Below are positions 53,548 to 62,221 of a stretch of DNA of 64,000 bases, one piece after another. Numbering within the stretch: position 1 is the first letter of the stretch; every line of letters begins with the position of its first letter. The stretch comes from Sphingomonas ginsenosidivorax (GTDB lineage: Bacteria; Pseudomonadota; Alphaproteobacteria; Sphingomonadales; Sphingomonadaceae): positions 1,615,001 to 1,679,000 of the forward strand of contig NZ_VOQR01000001.1 in the NCBI RefSeq assembly GCF_007995065.1. Direction: 5' to 3'. A program made the translations under genes and the position numbers. Under the pieces are notes generated by a model that was not told the DNA's origin, searched no databases, and was given only the letters and a program-made list of their open reading frames with translations.

Positions 53548-54680
53548 GGCCGACGCCGCGACGCGACGAGGCGACCGATCGCGTCGGGGGTCATCACCGC
53601 GTCGGCAATCCCCGACGTGGCCACCGCGCCCGGCATCCCCCAGACCACCGAGCTCGCCTGGTCCTGCGCGATCACGCACCCGCCCGCGTCCCGCACACGC
53701 CGCGCGCCATCGGCCCCGTCGCGGCCCATCCCGCTCAGCACGATCGCCAGCATCCGAGGCCCGTACACCGTCGCCATCGTCGCCAGCATCGAATCGACCG
53801 AGGGCATGCAGCCCGTCCCCGACGGATCGGTGACGAGGCGCAGCGCAGCACCGCCATCGCCCAGCTTCACGCATTTGAGATGTGCGTCGCCCGGCGCGAC
53901 GACGATCCGCCCCGCGCGGATCCGCAAGCTGTCGGTGGCGACGTCGCACGGCCGCCCCGCGAGCACGGCGAGTTGCGCCGCGAAATAGGGCATGAACGAC
54001 GCCGGCAGGTGCTGGGTGATAACGATCGGCAGCCGGAACCCGGGCGGCAGCGCGCGAAGCAACTGGCTGAGCGCATGGATCCCGCCGGTCGACGCGCCGA
54101 TCGCGACGACGTCATACTCGTCGATGCTACTGCGCGGTACCGCCGGGCTCGCGGCACCCGGCAGCGGGGTGACGGATTGCCCAACTGCCATACCCGTGGG
54201 CACTGCAATAGGCTCCGGCGTCGACGACGGCGGCCGGACCGGCTCGCACAGCCGTTCCAGCTTGTCGATCAATGCGACGCCGAACCGTCCCGACAGCGCG
54301 GCACTCGACCCCGGCTTCACCAGCGTCTCGGCCGCGCCCAGCGCCAGCGCCTGGACCGTGACCGCCCCGCCGTCGTCGGCGGAGGACGACACGATCAGGA
54401 CCTTCGCCCCCCTCGCCGCGGCGATCAGGTCGGGCAGCGCGGTCAACCCGTCGGTGCCGGGCATCTCGATATCCAGCAGGATGAAGTCGACCTCGGCCCG
54501 CGCCAGGAAGTCGAGCGCCGCGGCGACGTTGGCGACCGCGCCCGCCACCGAGAAGCGGTCGCTCGCGTCGATCATGCGGCCCATCACCGCGCGCGCGACC
54601 ACCGAATCGTCGACGATCAGCACCCGGGGGGCGACATCGGCTTCACATCCAGCCGCACGCGCAAAAAGAGGAGACTTCAT
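53544..54680 (-). CDS. cheB: Chemoreceptor glutamate methylesterase CheB
   Basis: A 378-residue protein with a receiver domain (phospho-Asp in DFILLDIEMPGTDG, about residue 69) and a C-terminal methylesterase domain. The catalytic triad segments are VVAIGASTGGIHAL (Ser), VITQHLPASFMPYF (His) and GMGRDGADGAR (Asp). It removes methyl groups added by CheR after activation by CheA. Confidence 0.95.
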   Translation of the reverse strand: MKSPLFARAAGCEADVAPRVLIVDDSVVARAVMGRMIDASDRFSVAGAVANVAAALDFLARAEVDFILLDIEMPGTDGLTALPDLIAAARGAKVLIVSSSADDGGAVTVQALALGAAETLVKPGSSAALSGRFGVALIDKLERLCEPVRPPSSTPEPIAVPTGMAVGQSVTPLPGAASPAVPRSSIDEYDVVAIGASTGGIHALSQLLRALPPGFRLPIVITQHLPASFMPYFAAQLAVLAGRPCDVATDSLRIRAGRIVVAPGDAHLKCVKLGDGGAALRLVTDPSGTGCMPSVDSMLATMATVYGPRMLAIVLSGMGRDGADGARRVRDAGGCVIAQDQASSVVWGMPGAVATSGIADAVMTPDAIGRLVASRRRP

Positions 54681-54696
54681 CGCGAAGGCCTCCGGA

Positions 54697-55062
54697 TCAG
54701 GCCATGCCGACGATCTGGAGCTTGCTTTCGAGCGTCTCGCGATCGAACGGCTTCATGACATATTCGTCGGCTCCCGCCTCGATCGCCGCCCGTATATAGG
54801 CCATGCCGTTCTCGGTCGTGCAGAACACCACCTTCGCGCGACGCGGCACGTCGGCCTCGCGCAGCGCGCGCAGGAAATCCATTCCGCTCATCACCGGCAT
54901 GTTCCAGTCGAGCAGGATCACGTCGGGCATCGATGCCATGCACGCCTGCAGCGCCTCGCGACCGTCGCACGCCTCGCTGACGGTGAAGTCCAGGGTCTCC
55001 AGGATATGGCGGGCGACTTTGCGGATCACCTTCGAATCGTCGACGACAAGACAGGTCTTCAT
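54697..55062 (-). CDS. cheY: CheY-type chemotaxis response regulator
   Basis: A 121-residue single receiver domain. The acidic pair is in LVVDDSKVIRKVAR, the phospho-Asp in DVILLDWNMPVMSGMD (about residue 53), and the conserved Lys in EYVMKPF. There is no output domain, so it probably binds the flagellar switch or acts as a phosphate sink. It lies between cheW and cheB with short gaps. Confidence 0.92.
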   Translation of the reverse strand: MKTCLVVDDSKVIRKVARHILETLDFTVSEACDGREALQACMASMPDVILLDWNMPVMSGMDFLRALREADVPRRAKVVFCTTENGMAYIRAAIEAGADEYVMKPFDRETLESKLQIVGMA

Positions 55063-55135
55063 GAAGGGCCTTCCGGGAATGAACTGGAAATGTGGTACCG
55101 CCCAAAGCGTAAGCGGGGCGTTAAATGTCAGAAAC

Positions 55136-55561
55136 TTAAGCGACCGCCGCGCTGGGCACGACCGCAGTGAGGTCGAGGATCAGCAGCGGTTCGCCGTCGC
55201 GCTCGACGATCCCGGTTCCCGCGCGTGCCCAGCCGCGGTCGAGCGCCATGCCCGACGCCAGCGGCAGTCGCTCGAACGGCGCGACATCCTCGAGCGAATC
55301 GACCAGCACCGCATAGTGATGCCCCTCGATCCGTGTGATGACCGCGCGCCGTGCGGAGTCCGGGGTCGGGTCGAGCCCGAGCGCGATCCCGGTGTCGATC
55401 ACCGTCACCACCCGGCTGCGCAACGCCGCGAGCCCGCGGACGGCGCGGTCGGCGAGTGGCACCGCGACCACGTCGCCGATGTCGACCACCGAATCGACCT
55501 GTCCGGAATCGATGGCGACGCCGCGCCCGGCAATGTGCGCGATGAGGAACAGGCTGGTCAC
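55136..55561 (-). CDS. cheW: Chemotaxis coupling protein CheW
   Basis: A 141-residue CheW-fold protein (about residues 3-135) with VPLADRAVRGLAALRSRVVTVID in the middle, matching the conserved core that links receptors to CheA. Its ATG overlaps the cheA stop by 4 bases, so the two are coupled. Confidence 0.9.
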   Translation of the reverse strand: MTSLFLIAHIAGRGVAIDSGQVDSVVDIGDVVAVPLADRAVRGLAALRSRVVTVIDTGIALGLDPTPDSARRAVITRIEGHHYAVLVDSLEDVAPFERLPLASGMALDRGWARAGTGIVERDGEPLLILDLTAVVPSAAVA

Positions 55562-57858
55562 GCTGCCCCCTGCCCGGCGACGCGGTTCGCCATCGCCTCG
55601 ATCAGCGCGGGGCGATCGTACCGATAGATGCTCGTGTCGTTCGCCCCCTGCCCGGTACGGTTGCGGCGCAGCGTCAGCACGGGTGCTCCGCCGTCGGGGA
55701 CCACGGCATCCTCCATCGCCAGCGCGATCGCGGGCTGCTCGCCGGCGCCGAGCCGGGTCACGCAGCGATAGCCGGACGCCTCAAGCGCAGGCTTGAGGAA
55801 GGTCTCCATCCACCCCGACCCGTCGACCTGCAACAGGCACACGGGCTGCGTCGCATGCATCACCGGCTCGCCCGCGAAGAGCGCGTGGGGATCGACCAGC
55901 TCGACCTGTTCGCCGCCGATGATCACCACCCCGGCGATCGGGCCGGCTCCACGCGCGGGCGCCATCGCTTTCGGCAGGGTGACGATCTCGATCGGCTCGG
56001 CGATGGCATAGGCGATCTCGCTGTCGCCGTCGGTCAGTCGCAGGACCGGCACCTCCGCACGCCCGGCAAGATCGCCGAGCATGTAGAGCGGTACCGTCGT
56101 CGCGCCGATCGCCAGTCGCATCGCGCCTGCGGTGAAGCGGATCGCATCGGTCGAAACGGGTTCGACGCGGTCGATCACCGCCAGCGCGATCACGCGGCGA
56201 TGGCCGTCCAGATCGTCGAACAGCAGCGCCTGGACGCCCGGTTCCTCGGCTTCCTTCGCCGCGTCGTCGGCGACCGTGGCGGCGACGAACTTGAGCCCCG
56301 CCACCAGCGCGATGCCCCCGCCGTCGAGCAGCAGCATCGGCAATCCACTGTCGGGCAGCGTCATGCCGGCATAGATTCGCGTCGCCATCACGGCGGACGA
56401 CGCCGGCTTCACCACCAGTTCCTCGGTATCGAGCACGGTATCGACGCCCAGCGCGTAATCGCCTTCGCGGGTCGATACGATCACCAGATTGGTCGGCGGC
56501 GCGTCGTCGATCTTCAGCAGGCCGCCCAGCGACACCAGCGGCATCCGCCGACCGCGAACAGCCACCGTCGCCGCATCGCCGATCGTGTCGATCCGCACCT
56601 GCTCGCTGCGCACGCGGACGATCTCCTCGATCGCCTGCCGCGCCAGCGCGAAGCGCTGGGTGCCGACGCCGACGATGATCGTCGACAGGATCGAGAGAGT
56701 CAGCGGTACGTGGATGACGATCCTCAGCCCCTTGCCGGGCTGGTTGGTCAGGACGATCCGCCCGCCGATCTGCTCGATGTTGGCGCGCACCACGTCCATC
56801 CCGACGCCGCGTCCCGAGATTGCAGTCACGGTGTCGCGGCTCGACAGCCCGGCGTCGAAGATCAGGTTCAGCCGCGCGGTATCGTCCATCGCGGCCAGTT
56901 CGGCCTCGCCGTACAGGCCCTGCTGCCGGGCCTTGCCGACAAGGCGCGCGGTATCGATGCCGCGGCCGTCGTCGGTCACTTCGATCAAAATCTGGTTGCC
57001 CGACTGCCGCGCCGAGACGCAGAGCCGCCCGGTCTGCGGCTTGCCCGCGGCGATGCGATCGGCAGGGGCCTCGATGCCGTGGTCGACCGAGTTGCGGATG
57101 ATGTGGACCAGTGGATCGCGCATCAGCTCGATCATCTCGCGGTCGAGTTCGACGTCGGCGCCCTCGATGACGAGGGTGACCGCCTTTTCGAGTTCGCCGG
57201 CCGTGTCGCGTACCATCCGCGGCAAAGCCGAGAACAGCGCGTCGATCTTCTGCATCCGCGTCCGCGTCACCGTCTCGCGCATGTCGGCGACGGTCAGCGA
57301 CAGGCGTTCCAGCGCCGCCTCGACCGCAGGATCGTCGTTCCCGTCACGCAGTCGCCGGGCGAGCTCGTTGCGGGCCAGCACCATGTCCGACATGCCGCTC
57401 ATCATCCGGTCGAGCAGGTCGACGTTGAGCCGGACGCTGCGCGATGCCGCGCGATGCGCCGCCATCGTCGTCGGCGCGGCGACCGGCCGGGCATCCTCCG
57501 CCAGTGCCGCGATCAGCAGGTCCTCGCTCGAATCGTCCAGCGGCGTTCCCGCGTCGATCGCCTCGACCAGTTCGCTGATCCGGTCGATGATCGCCAGCAC
57601 GGCGTCGACGAGCGCGGTATCGGGCACGCGCTTGCCATCGCGGACCGCGGCCAGAACGTCCTCGGCGGCATGGCTGAGCCGGCCGAGCCGCGGCAGGTCG
57701 AGGAACCCGCAGCTTCCCTTGACGGTATGGACGAACCGGAAGATCGCATCGAGCCGCGCGCGATCGGCCGGCGCCGCCTCCCACGCGACGATCTCCCCCG
57801 AGATCGCCTCAAGCGTCTCACGGGTCTCGGCAATGAATTCCTGTAGCAGATCGTCCAT
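55558..57858 (-). CDS. cheA: Chemotaxis histidine kinase CheA with a degenerate C-terminal receiver
   Basis: A 766-residue kinase. The P1 phospho-His is in FVHTVKGSCGFLDLPRL (about residue 45), followed by a P3 dimerisation helix pair near residues 145-200. The ATPase domain shows HIIRNSVDHGIEAP (N box), TDDGRGID (G1) and SGRGVGMDVV (G2). A CheW-like P5 domain covers about residues 400-535. The last ~95 residues (from about 672) resemble a response-regulator receiver (CLLQVDGSGWM..ASGYRC..YDRPALIEAM) in which the acidic pocket and phospho-Asp are missing. There is no P2 domain obvious. It heads the cheAWYBR operon. Confidence 0.93.
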   Translation of the reverse strand: MDDLLQEFIAETRETLEAISGEIVAWEAAPADRARLDAIFRFVHTVKGSCGFLDLPRLGRLSHAAEDVLAAVRDGKRVPDTALVDAVLAIIDRISELVEAIDAGTPLDDSSEDLLIAALAEDARPVAAPTTMAAHRAASRSVRLNVDLLDRMMSGMSDMVLARNELARRLRDGNDDPAVEAALERLSLTVADMRETVTRTRMQKIDALFSALPRMVRDTAGELEKAVTLVIEGADVELDREMIELMRDPLVHIIRNSVDHGIEAPADRIAAGKPQTGRLCVSARQSGNQILIEVTDDGRGIDTARLVGKARQQGLYGEAELAAMDDTARLNLIFDAGLSSRDTVTAISGRGVGMDVVRANIEQIGGRIVLTNQPGKGLRIVIHVPLTLSILSTIIVGVGTQRFALARQAIEEIVRVRSEQVRIDTIGDAATVAVRGRRMPLVSLGGLLKIDDAPPTNLVIVSTREGDYALGVDTVLDTEELVVKPASSAVMATRIYAGMTLPDSGLPMLLLDGGGIALVAGLKFVAATVADDAAKEAEEPGVQALLFDDLDGHRRVIALAVIDRVEPVSTDAIRFTAGAMRLAIGATTVPLYMLGDLAGRAEVPVLRLTDGDSEIAYAIAEPIEIVTLPKAMAPARGAGPIAGVVIIGGEQVELVDPHALFAGEPVMHATQPVCLLQVDGSGWMETFLKPALEASGYRCVTRLGAGEQPAIALAMEDAVVPDGGAPVLTLRRNRTGQGANDTSIYRYDRPALIEAMANRVAGQGAA

Positions 57859-57898
57859 GCCAGCCCCGCGAATTGAGGCCCGTCATGCCCTGCACGGG

Positions 57899-57913
57899 TT
57901 AAGACTGCGTTAG
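57899..57913. promoter_or_regulatory. Near-consensus CtrA site upstream of cheA
   Basis: TTAA at 57899-57902 and TTAG at 57910-57913 are separated by seven bases, one mismatch from the CtrA consensus TTAA-N7-TTAA. It lies 41 bases before the cheA start codon, between chpT and cheA. Motility and chemotaxis genes are common CtrA targets in this order. Confidence 0.45.
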
Positions 57914-57941
57914 CTTTGCGCGCCGCCGCAGCGGTCGCCGG

Positions 57942-58586
57942 TCAGCTTCCATTGAAGACCGCGCCGAAGATCATGATCCCCTCGGCCGGTTCGGACACCA
58001 GCACGGTTCCGCCCGCTTCGGTTACCAGCGTGTTGATCATATAGGCTGCGGCGGCACGCGGCGTGACGTCGTGGACGCCCTCGCCTTCGATCAGCGTGCG
58101 CCGGATCTCCGGGTCGAGCACGATCCGTCCGCCCTCGATCTTCACGACGATCTCCAGATGCCCGTCATTGTCCTCGCCGCCGATCTCCATCCGGCCGCCG
58201 CGGACCAGCGATTCGCTCGCCATCAGCGCCAGGTTCATCAGCACCTTGATCGCGGTCTTGGGCATCGACGCCTCTTCGACCGCCCAGTGCAGCTCGATCC
58301 GCTTGTTCTCCGCGATCAGCCCCTCGATCGCGCGGCGCGCCTCGTCGGTCGCGACCATCTCGCCGAACCCGCCCGCCGCGCCGAACGCCAGGCGAAAGAA
58401 TTTGAGCTTGCTGGCGGATACGCGCGCGCTGTCGGCGAGCAGTTCCATGCACCGTTCGCGCATCGCCGGGTCGGTCTCGTCCGCTAGCAGCTCGAGCCCG
58501 TTGTTGAGTGCGCCCACCGGCGACAACAGGTCGTGGCACAACCGCGAACACAACAGGCTCGCGAAATCCACCGGGCTGACAGTCAT
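57942..58586 (-). CDS. chpT: Histidine phosphotransferase ChpT
   Basis: A 214-residue dimeric phosphotransferase. The phospho-His is in LCSRLCHDLLSPVGALNNGLELL (about residue 19), followed by a degenerate kinase-like ATPase domain (AIKVLMNLALMASESLVRGG) without intact G boxes, the hallmark of ChpT. It passes phosphate from the hybrid kinase CckA to CtrA and CpdR. ctrA is in the same window at 18 kb. Here it sits directly upstream of the chemotaxis operon. Confidence 0.93.
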   Translation of the reverse strand: MTVSPVDFASLLCSRLCHDLLSPVGALNNGLELLADETDPAMRERCMELLADSARVSASKLKFFRLAFGAAGGFGEMVATDEARRAIEGLIAENKRIELHWAVEEASMPKTAIKVLMNLALMASESLVRGGRMEIGGEDNDGHLEIVVKIEGGRIVLDPEIRRTLIEGEGVHDVTPRAAAAYMINTLVTEAGGTVLVSEPAEGIMIFGAVFNGS

Positions 58587-58646
58587 GGTAATCCTCTCGT
58601 CACAGGCCCGCGTTGTGCCGGGCCGGTCCGCCAGGCGCAAGTCGCG

Positions 58647-59042
58647 CTATCGCTCGACGACGAGCGTCTCCTCGACGAACGCGCCCGGCTCGACCGATCG
58701 CCACAGCCGCGCCTCACCGCCCCCCAGGATCAGCCACAGCGCGCCGTCGCCCATCGCCTGTGCTGCGTCGCGCGGCGACGGCACCGGAACGCCGGAGGGG
58801 TGCGAATGATAATGCCCCACGACGGCCGGCCCGCCTGCCCGCGCTCGCCTGTGCGCGGCGAACAACGCGACCGGATCGATCTCGAACGTCCGCCCCGGCG
58901 CTGCCGCGACATTCGCGCACGCCTCCGCCGCATCGATCCGCCCCGCCGTCCCCAGCAACAGCCCGCACACCTCCACTTCGGGCAAAACGTGCGCCGCCGC
59001 GACCAGAGTCGCCAAAATCCCGCTTGAAATCGCAACACCCAT
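58647..59042 (-). CDS. JAMM/Mov34 family metallopeptidase (M67)
   Basis: A 131-residue JAB1/MPN+ zinc protease. The metal site is in VVGHYHSHPSGVPVPSPRDAAQA (HxH and Asp), with the catalytic Glu in EVEVCGLLLG. Such prokaryotic domains remove ubiquitin-like proteins or C-terminal peptides. No ubiquitin-like or E1 gene is adjacent. ATG 59042 (eight bases after AGGG) is preferred to GTG 59048. The substrate is unknown. Confidence 0.88.
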   Translation of the reverse strand: MGVAISSGILATLVAAAHVLPEVEVCGLLLGTAGRIDAAEACANVAAAPGRTFEIDPVALFAAHRRARAGGPAVVGHYHSHPSGVPVPSPRDAAQAMGDGALWLILGGGEARLWRSVEPGAFVEETLVVER

Positions 59043-59059
59043 CGCCACATCCCTAAGAC

Positions 59060-60007
59060 ATGGACCGGGGGGTTTCCATCATCGACGCATCGATTACTAC
59101 AGCGGCCGACGGGCTGCGGCTGGATCGTGCGCTGGCGAATATCCTGCCCGACATGTCCCGGGCGCGCATCCAGGCGCTGATCGCCGCCGGCGCGGTCTCC
59201 CGCGACGGTCGCCCCGTTCTCGACACGTCCAGGCGGGCGACACTCGGAGAGACCTTCGCTGTCGCCGTCCCCGCCCCCACGCCGCTCCACAACGAACCAC
59301 AGGATATCCCGCTCGTCGTCGCGTACGAAGACGACGACCTGATCGTCATCGACAAGCCCGCCGGGCTGGTCGTGCATCCGGCCGCGGGCAACTACGACGG
59401 GACGCTGGTCAACGCGCTGCTCCATCACTGCGCCGGCAATCTTTCCGGCATCGGTGGCGTCGTGCGACCGGGCATCGTCCACCGCATCGACAAGGACACG
59501 TCGGGGCTGATGGTCGCCGCCAAGTCCGACCGAGCGCACGAAGGGCTTGCCCGGCAGTTCGCGGATCACAGCATCGACCGCCGCTACAAGGCGATCGTCG
59601 GCGGCGTGCCGCGACCGTTGGCGGGCACCGTTGACGCCCCGCTCGCGCGCAGTCTGCAGAACCGCAAGAAGATCGCGATCGTCGCGGGCGGCAAGCGCGC
59701 GGTCACGCACTACACGACGCTGACCCCGCTGCGCGACGCCGCGCTGGTGGAGTGCAGGCTCGAAACGGGGCGCACGCATCAGGTCCGCGTGCATATGGCG
59801 TCGCTCGGCCACGCCTTGCTCGGCGATCCCGTCTATAGTAGAACAAAGCACGCTCAAAAGTTGCTGCTCGAAACGCTCGGTTTCCGGCGGCAGGCATTGC
59901 ACGCTGCACGCCTGGGGTTCATTCATCCCGTGAGTATGGTCACCTTGTCGTTCGACAGCGAAATGCCTGCCGATATGCAGGAACTGTTCAGCCAGCTTCA
60001 CGTATAG
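59060..60007 (+). CDS. rluD: Ribosomal large-subunit pseudouridine synthase RluD-type
   Basis: A 315-residue enzyme. An S4 RNA-binding domain (about residues 10-70, RLDRALANILPDMSRARIQALIAAGAV) precedes the RluA-family catalytic domain with the catalytic Asp in GIVHRIDKDTSGLMVAAK (about residue 140) and RTHQVRVHMASLGHALLGD. The S4 plus catalytic layout matches RluD, which modifies helix 69 of 23S rRNA; RluC is the alternative. Confidence 0.92.
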   Translation: MDRGVSIIDASITTAADGLRLDRALANILPDMSRARIQALIAAGAVSRDGRPVLDTSRRATLGETFAVAVPAPTPLHNEPQDIPLVVAYEDDDLIVIDKPAGLVVHPAAGNYDGTLVNALLHHCAGNLSGIGGVVRPGIVHRIDKDTSGLMVAAKSDRAHEGLARQFADHSIDRRYKAIVGGVPRPLAGTVDAPLARSLQNRKKIAIVAGGKRAVTHYTTLTPLRDAALVECRLETGRTHQVRVHMASLGHALLGDPVYSRTKHAQKLLLETLGFRRQALHAARLGFIHPVSMVTLSFDSEMPADMQELFSQLHV

Positions 60008-60063
60008 CTATCGGGCGTAAATGCCGCAGTGCGGCGTACGCCTCAGGAAAGGGAATTCAGATC

Positions 60064-60966
60064 ATGGCAGCCCGCAGCAACGTCCCGGCGACCATTCCCG
60101 CTCTCGGCAGCGAAGCGGGTCTCAATCGCTATCTCGCCGAGATCAAGAAATTCCCGATCCTGCAGCCCGAGCAGGAGTTCATGCTCGCCAAGCGGTTCCA
60201 GGAGCATGGCGACACCGATGCGGCGGCGCAACTCGTCACCTCGCATCTTCGCCTCGTTGCGAAGATCGCGATGGGCTATCGCGGCTACGGTCTGCCGACG
60301 TCGGAACTGATCTCCGAGGGCAATATCGGCCTGATGCAGGGCGTGAAGAAATTCGAGCCCGACCGCGGCTTCCGTCTCGCTACCTATGCGATGTGGTGGA
60401 TCCGCGCCTCGATACAGGAATATATCCTGCGGTCGTGGAGCCTCGTGAAGATGGGCACCACCGCGGCGCAGAAGAAGCTGTTCTTCAACCTGCGCCGGAT
60501 GAAGAGCCGGCTCGACGCGTTCGAGGACGGCGATCTGCGCCCTGAGCACGTCACCAAGATCGCGACCGACCTTGGCGTTGCCGAGACCGACGTCGTCAGC
60601 ATGAACCGCCGCATGGCGATGGGCGGCGACACCTCGCTGAACGTCCCGATGCGCGAGGATGGCGAAGGTCAGTGGCAGGACTGGCTGCAGGACGATGCGC
60701 CGCTGCAGGACAAGATCGTAGCGGACGCGCAGGAAGCCGATGTCCGGCACTCGATGCTCGTCTCGGCGATGGACGACCTCAACGAGCGCGAGCAGCATAT
60801 CCTGACCGAGCGCCGCCTGACCGACGACCCCAAGACGCTCGAGGAGCTGTCGCAGGTCTACAACGTGTCGCGCGAGCGCGTTCGGCAGATCGAGGTTCGC
60901 GCGTTCGAGAAGCTACAGAAGGCGATGATGCGCATCGCCGGCGAGAAGCGCCTGCTCGCCGCCTGA
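60064..60966 (+). CDS. rpoH: RNA polymerase heat-shock sigma factor RpoH
   Basis: A 300-residue sigma-32. Region 2 contains RGFRLATYAMWWIRASIQEYILRSWSLV, and the RpoH box QKKLFFNLRRMKSRLDAFED follows directly, which separates it from other group 3 sigmas. Region 4 has a helix-turn-helix in LEELSQVYNVSRERVRQIEVRAFEKL. AAAGGG precedes the ATG. It directs transcription of chaperones and proteases in heat and other stress. Confidence 0.96.
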   Translation: MAARSNVPATIPALGSEAGLNRYLAEIKKFPILQPEQEFMLAKRFQEHGDTDAAAQLVTSHLRLVAKIAMGYRGYGLPTSELISEGNIGLMQGVKKFEPDRGFRLATYAMWWIRASIQEYILRSWSLVKMGTTAAQKKLFFNLRRMKSRLDAFEDGDLRPEHVTKIATDLGVAETDVVSMNRRMAMGGDTSLNVPMREDGEGQWQDWLQDDAPLQDKIVADAQEADVRHSMLVSAMDDLNEREQHILTERRLTDDPKTLEELSQVYNVSRERVRQIEVRAFEKLQKAMMRIAGEKRLLAA

Positions 60967-60967
60967 T

Positions 60968-62212
60968 ATGGTCAGCACCGTCGTCATCGGCGGCGGTGCG
61001 GCCGGAATTGCCGCCGCGCGTACGCTGTGGGACGCGGGCGAAGACGTTCTGTTGGTCGAGGCTAGCGACCGTTTAGGTGGTCGCACGCGCAGCGTTTCGA
61101 TACCGCTCGATAACGTCGTCGGTGCGGCCAGTCATGCCGTTGTCGACGAAGGCTGCGGCTGGCTCCATTCCGCCAAGCGGAACCCGTGGACAGCGATCGC
61201 CGAGGCGAGCGGGTTCACCATCGACCAATCATCGGCCAATTGGCGCACGCAGTGGCGTGATCTCGGGTTCCCACCCAAGGACCAAGAGGCGTCCCACGCC
61301 GCCTTCGCCGAATGGAGCAAGCGCGCGCATGCGGCGCTAGGCGGGCCCGACCGACCGCTGTCTGACTTCGTAACGCCGTCCGACCGCTGGCGGCCCATGA
61401 TCGACGCGATTTCCGGCTACGCCAATGGTGCGAACCTTTCCCAGGTTTCGTTGCAGGACTGGGCCGCGTACGAAGACGCTGCGACCGACGACAATTGGGC
61501 GATCGTCGAGGGATACGGCACGCTCGTGGCCAGCCATGCGGGCGAGGTTCCCATCCGACTTTCGACGCCCGTCACCAGGATAGACCATCGCGGCCGTCGG
61601 CTGAAGCTGGCAACACCCGCGGGAACGATCGAGGCGGATCGTGCGATCGTGTGCGTACCGACGACCGTGCTGGCGACCGGCGCACTGACCTTCGATCCCC
61701 CGCTTCCCGACAAGCAGGCCGCCGCCGACGCGCTGCCGCTCGGACTGGCGGACAAGGTGTTCCTCGAAGTCGACCGTCCGGAATGGCCCGCCAACGCGCA
61801 TCTCGTCGGCAACCCCTACGGCGTCTGCACCGCCAGCCATCGCCTGTCGCCATTTGGGCTGCCGATCATCGAAAGCTTCTTCGGCGGCGATTGTGCAGAG
61901 TCGCTCGAAGGCGGCGACGCGAGCCAGTTCGCGATCGACGAACTCGTGGCACTGCTCGGCAGCGACTGGCGCCGGCGCCTGACACCGCGCGGCGCGACGC
62001 GCTGGCGGCAGGTTCCGCATATCGGCGGCAGCTACAGCCACGCGCGTGTCGGCCAGGCCGGGCAGCGCGCGGTGCTGGCGGCGGCGATCGACGATCGCCT
62101 CTTCTTTGCGGGCGAGGCGTGCCATGCCCACGACTTCTCGACGGCGCACGGCGCGTACGAGACCGGGGTCGCCGCTGCACGCGTGATTTGCCAGCGCCGC
62201 GCGATCGCATAA
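60968..62212 (+). CDS. FAD-dependent amine oxidase family protein
   Basis: A 414-residue flavoprotein. The N-terminal VVIGGGAAGIAAARTLWDAGEDVLLVEASDRLGGRTRS is the dinucleotide-binding fold with the GG doublet, and the C-terminal RLFFAGEACHAHDFSTAHGAYETGVAAA is the second FAD-contact region. It matches flavin monoamine/polyamine oxidases. The ATG lies one base after the rpoH stop, so it may be read from the same transcript. The substrate is not known. Confidence 0.87.
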   Translation: MVSTVVIGGGAAGIAAARTLWDAGEDVLLVEASDRLGGRTRSVSIPLDNVVGAASHAVVDEGCGWLHSAKRNPWTAIAEASGFTIDQSSANWRTQWRDLGFPPKDQEASHAAFAEWSKRAHAALGGPDRPLSDFVTPSDRWRPMIDAISGYANGANLSQVSLQDWAAYEDAATDDNWAIVEGYGTLVASHAGEVPIRLSTPVTRIDHRGRRLKLATPAGTIEADRAIVCVPTTVLATGALTFDPPLPDKQAAADALPLGLADKVFLEVDRPEWPANAHLVGNPYGVCTASHRLSPFGLPIIESFFGGDCAESLEGGDASQFAIDELVALLGSDWRRRLTPRGATRWRQVPHIGGSYSHARVGQAGQRAVLAAAIDDRLFFAGEACHAHDFSTAHGAYETGVAAARVICQRRAIA

Positions 62213-62221
62213 GGAGCGACG

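Noticed and set aside
55121-55139. Two TTAA motifs near the end of cheW as a possible CtrA site.
   Set aside because: The spacing is 11 bases rather than 7, and one copy overlaps the cheW stop codon.
55855-57846. A 663-codon plus-strand frame across cheA.
   Set aside because: It is antisense to a fully supported cheA and is low-complexity His/Arg/Asp-rich sequence.
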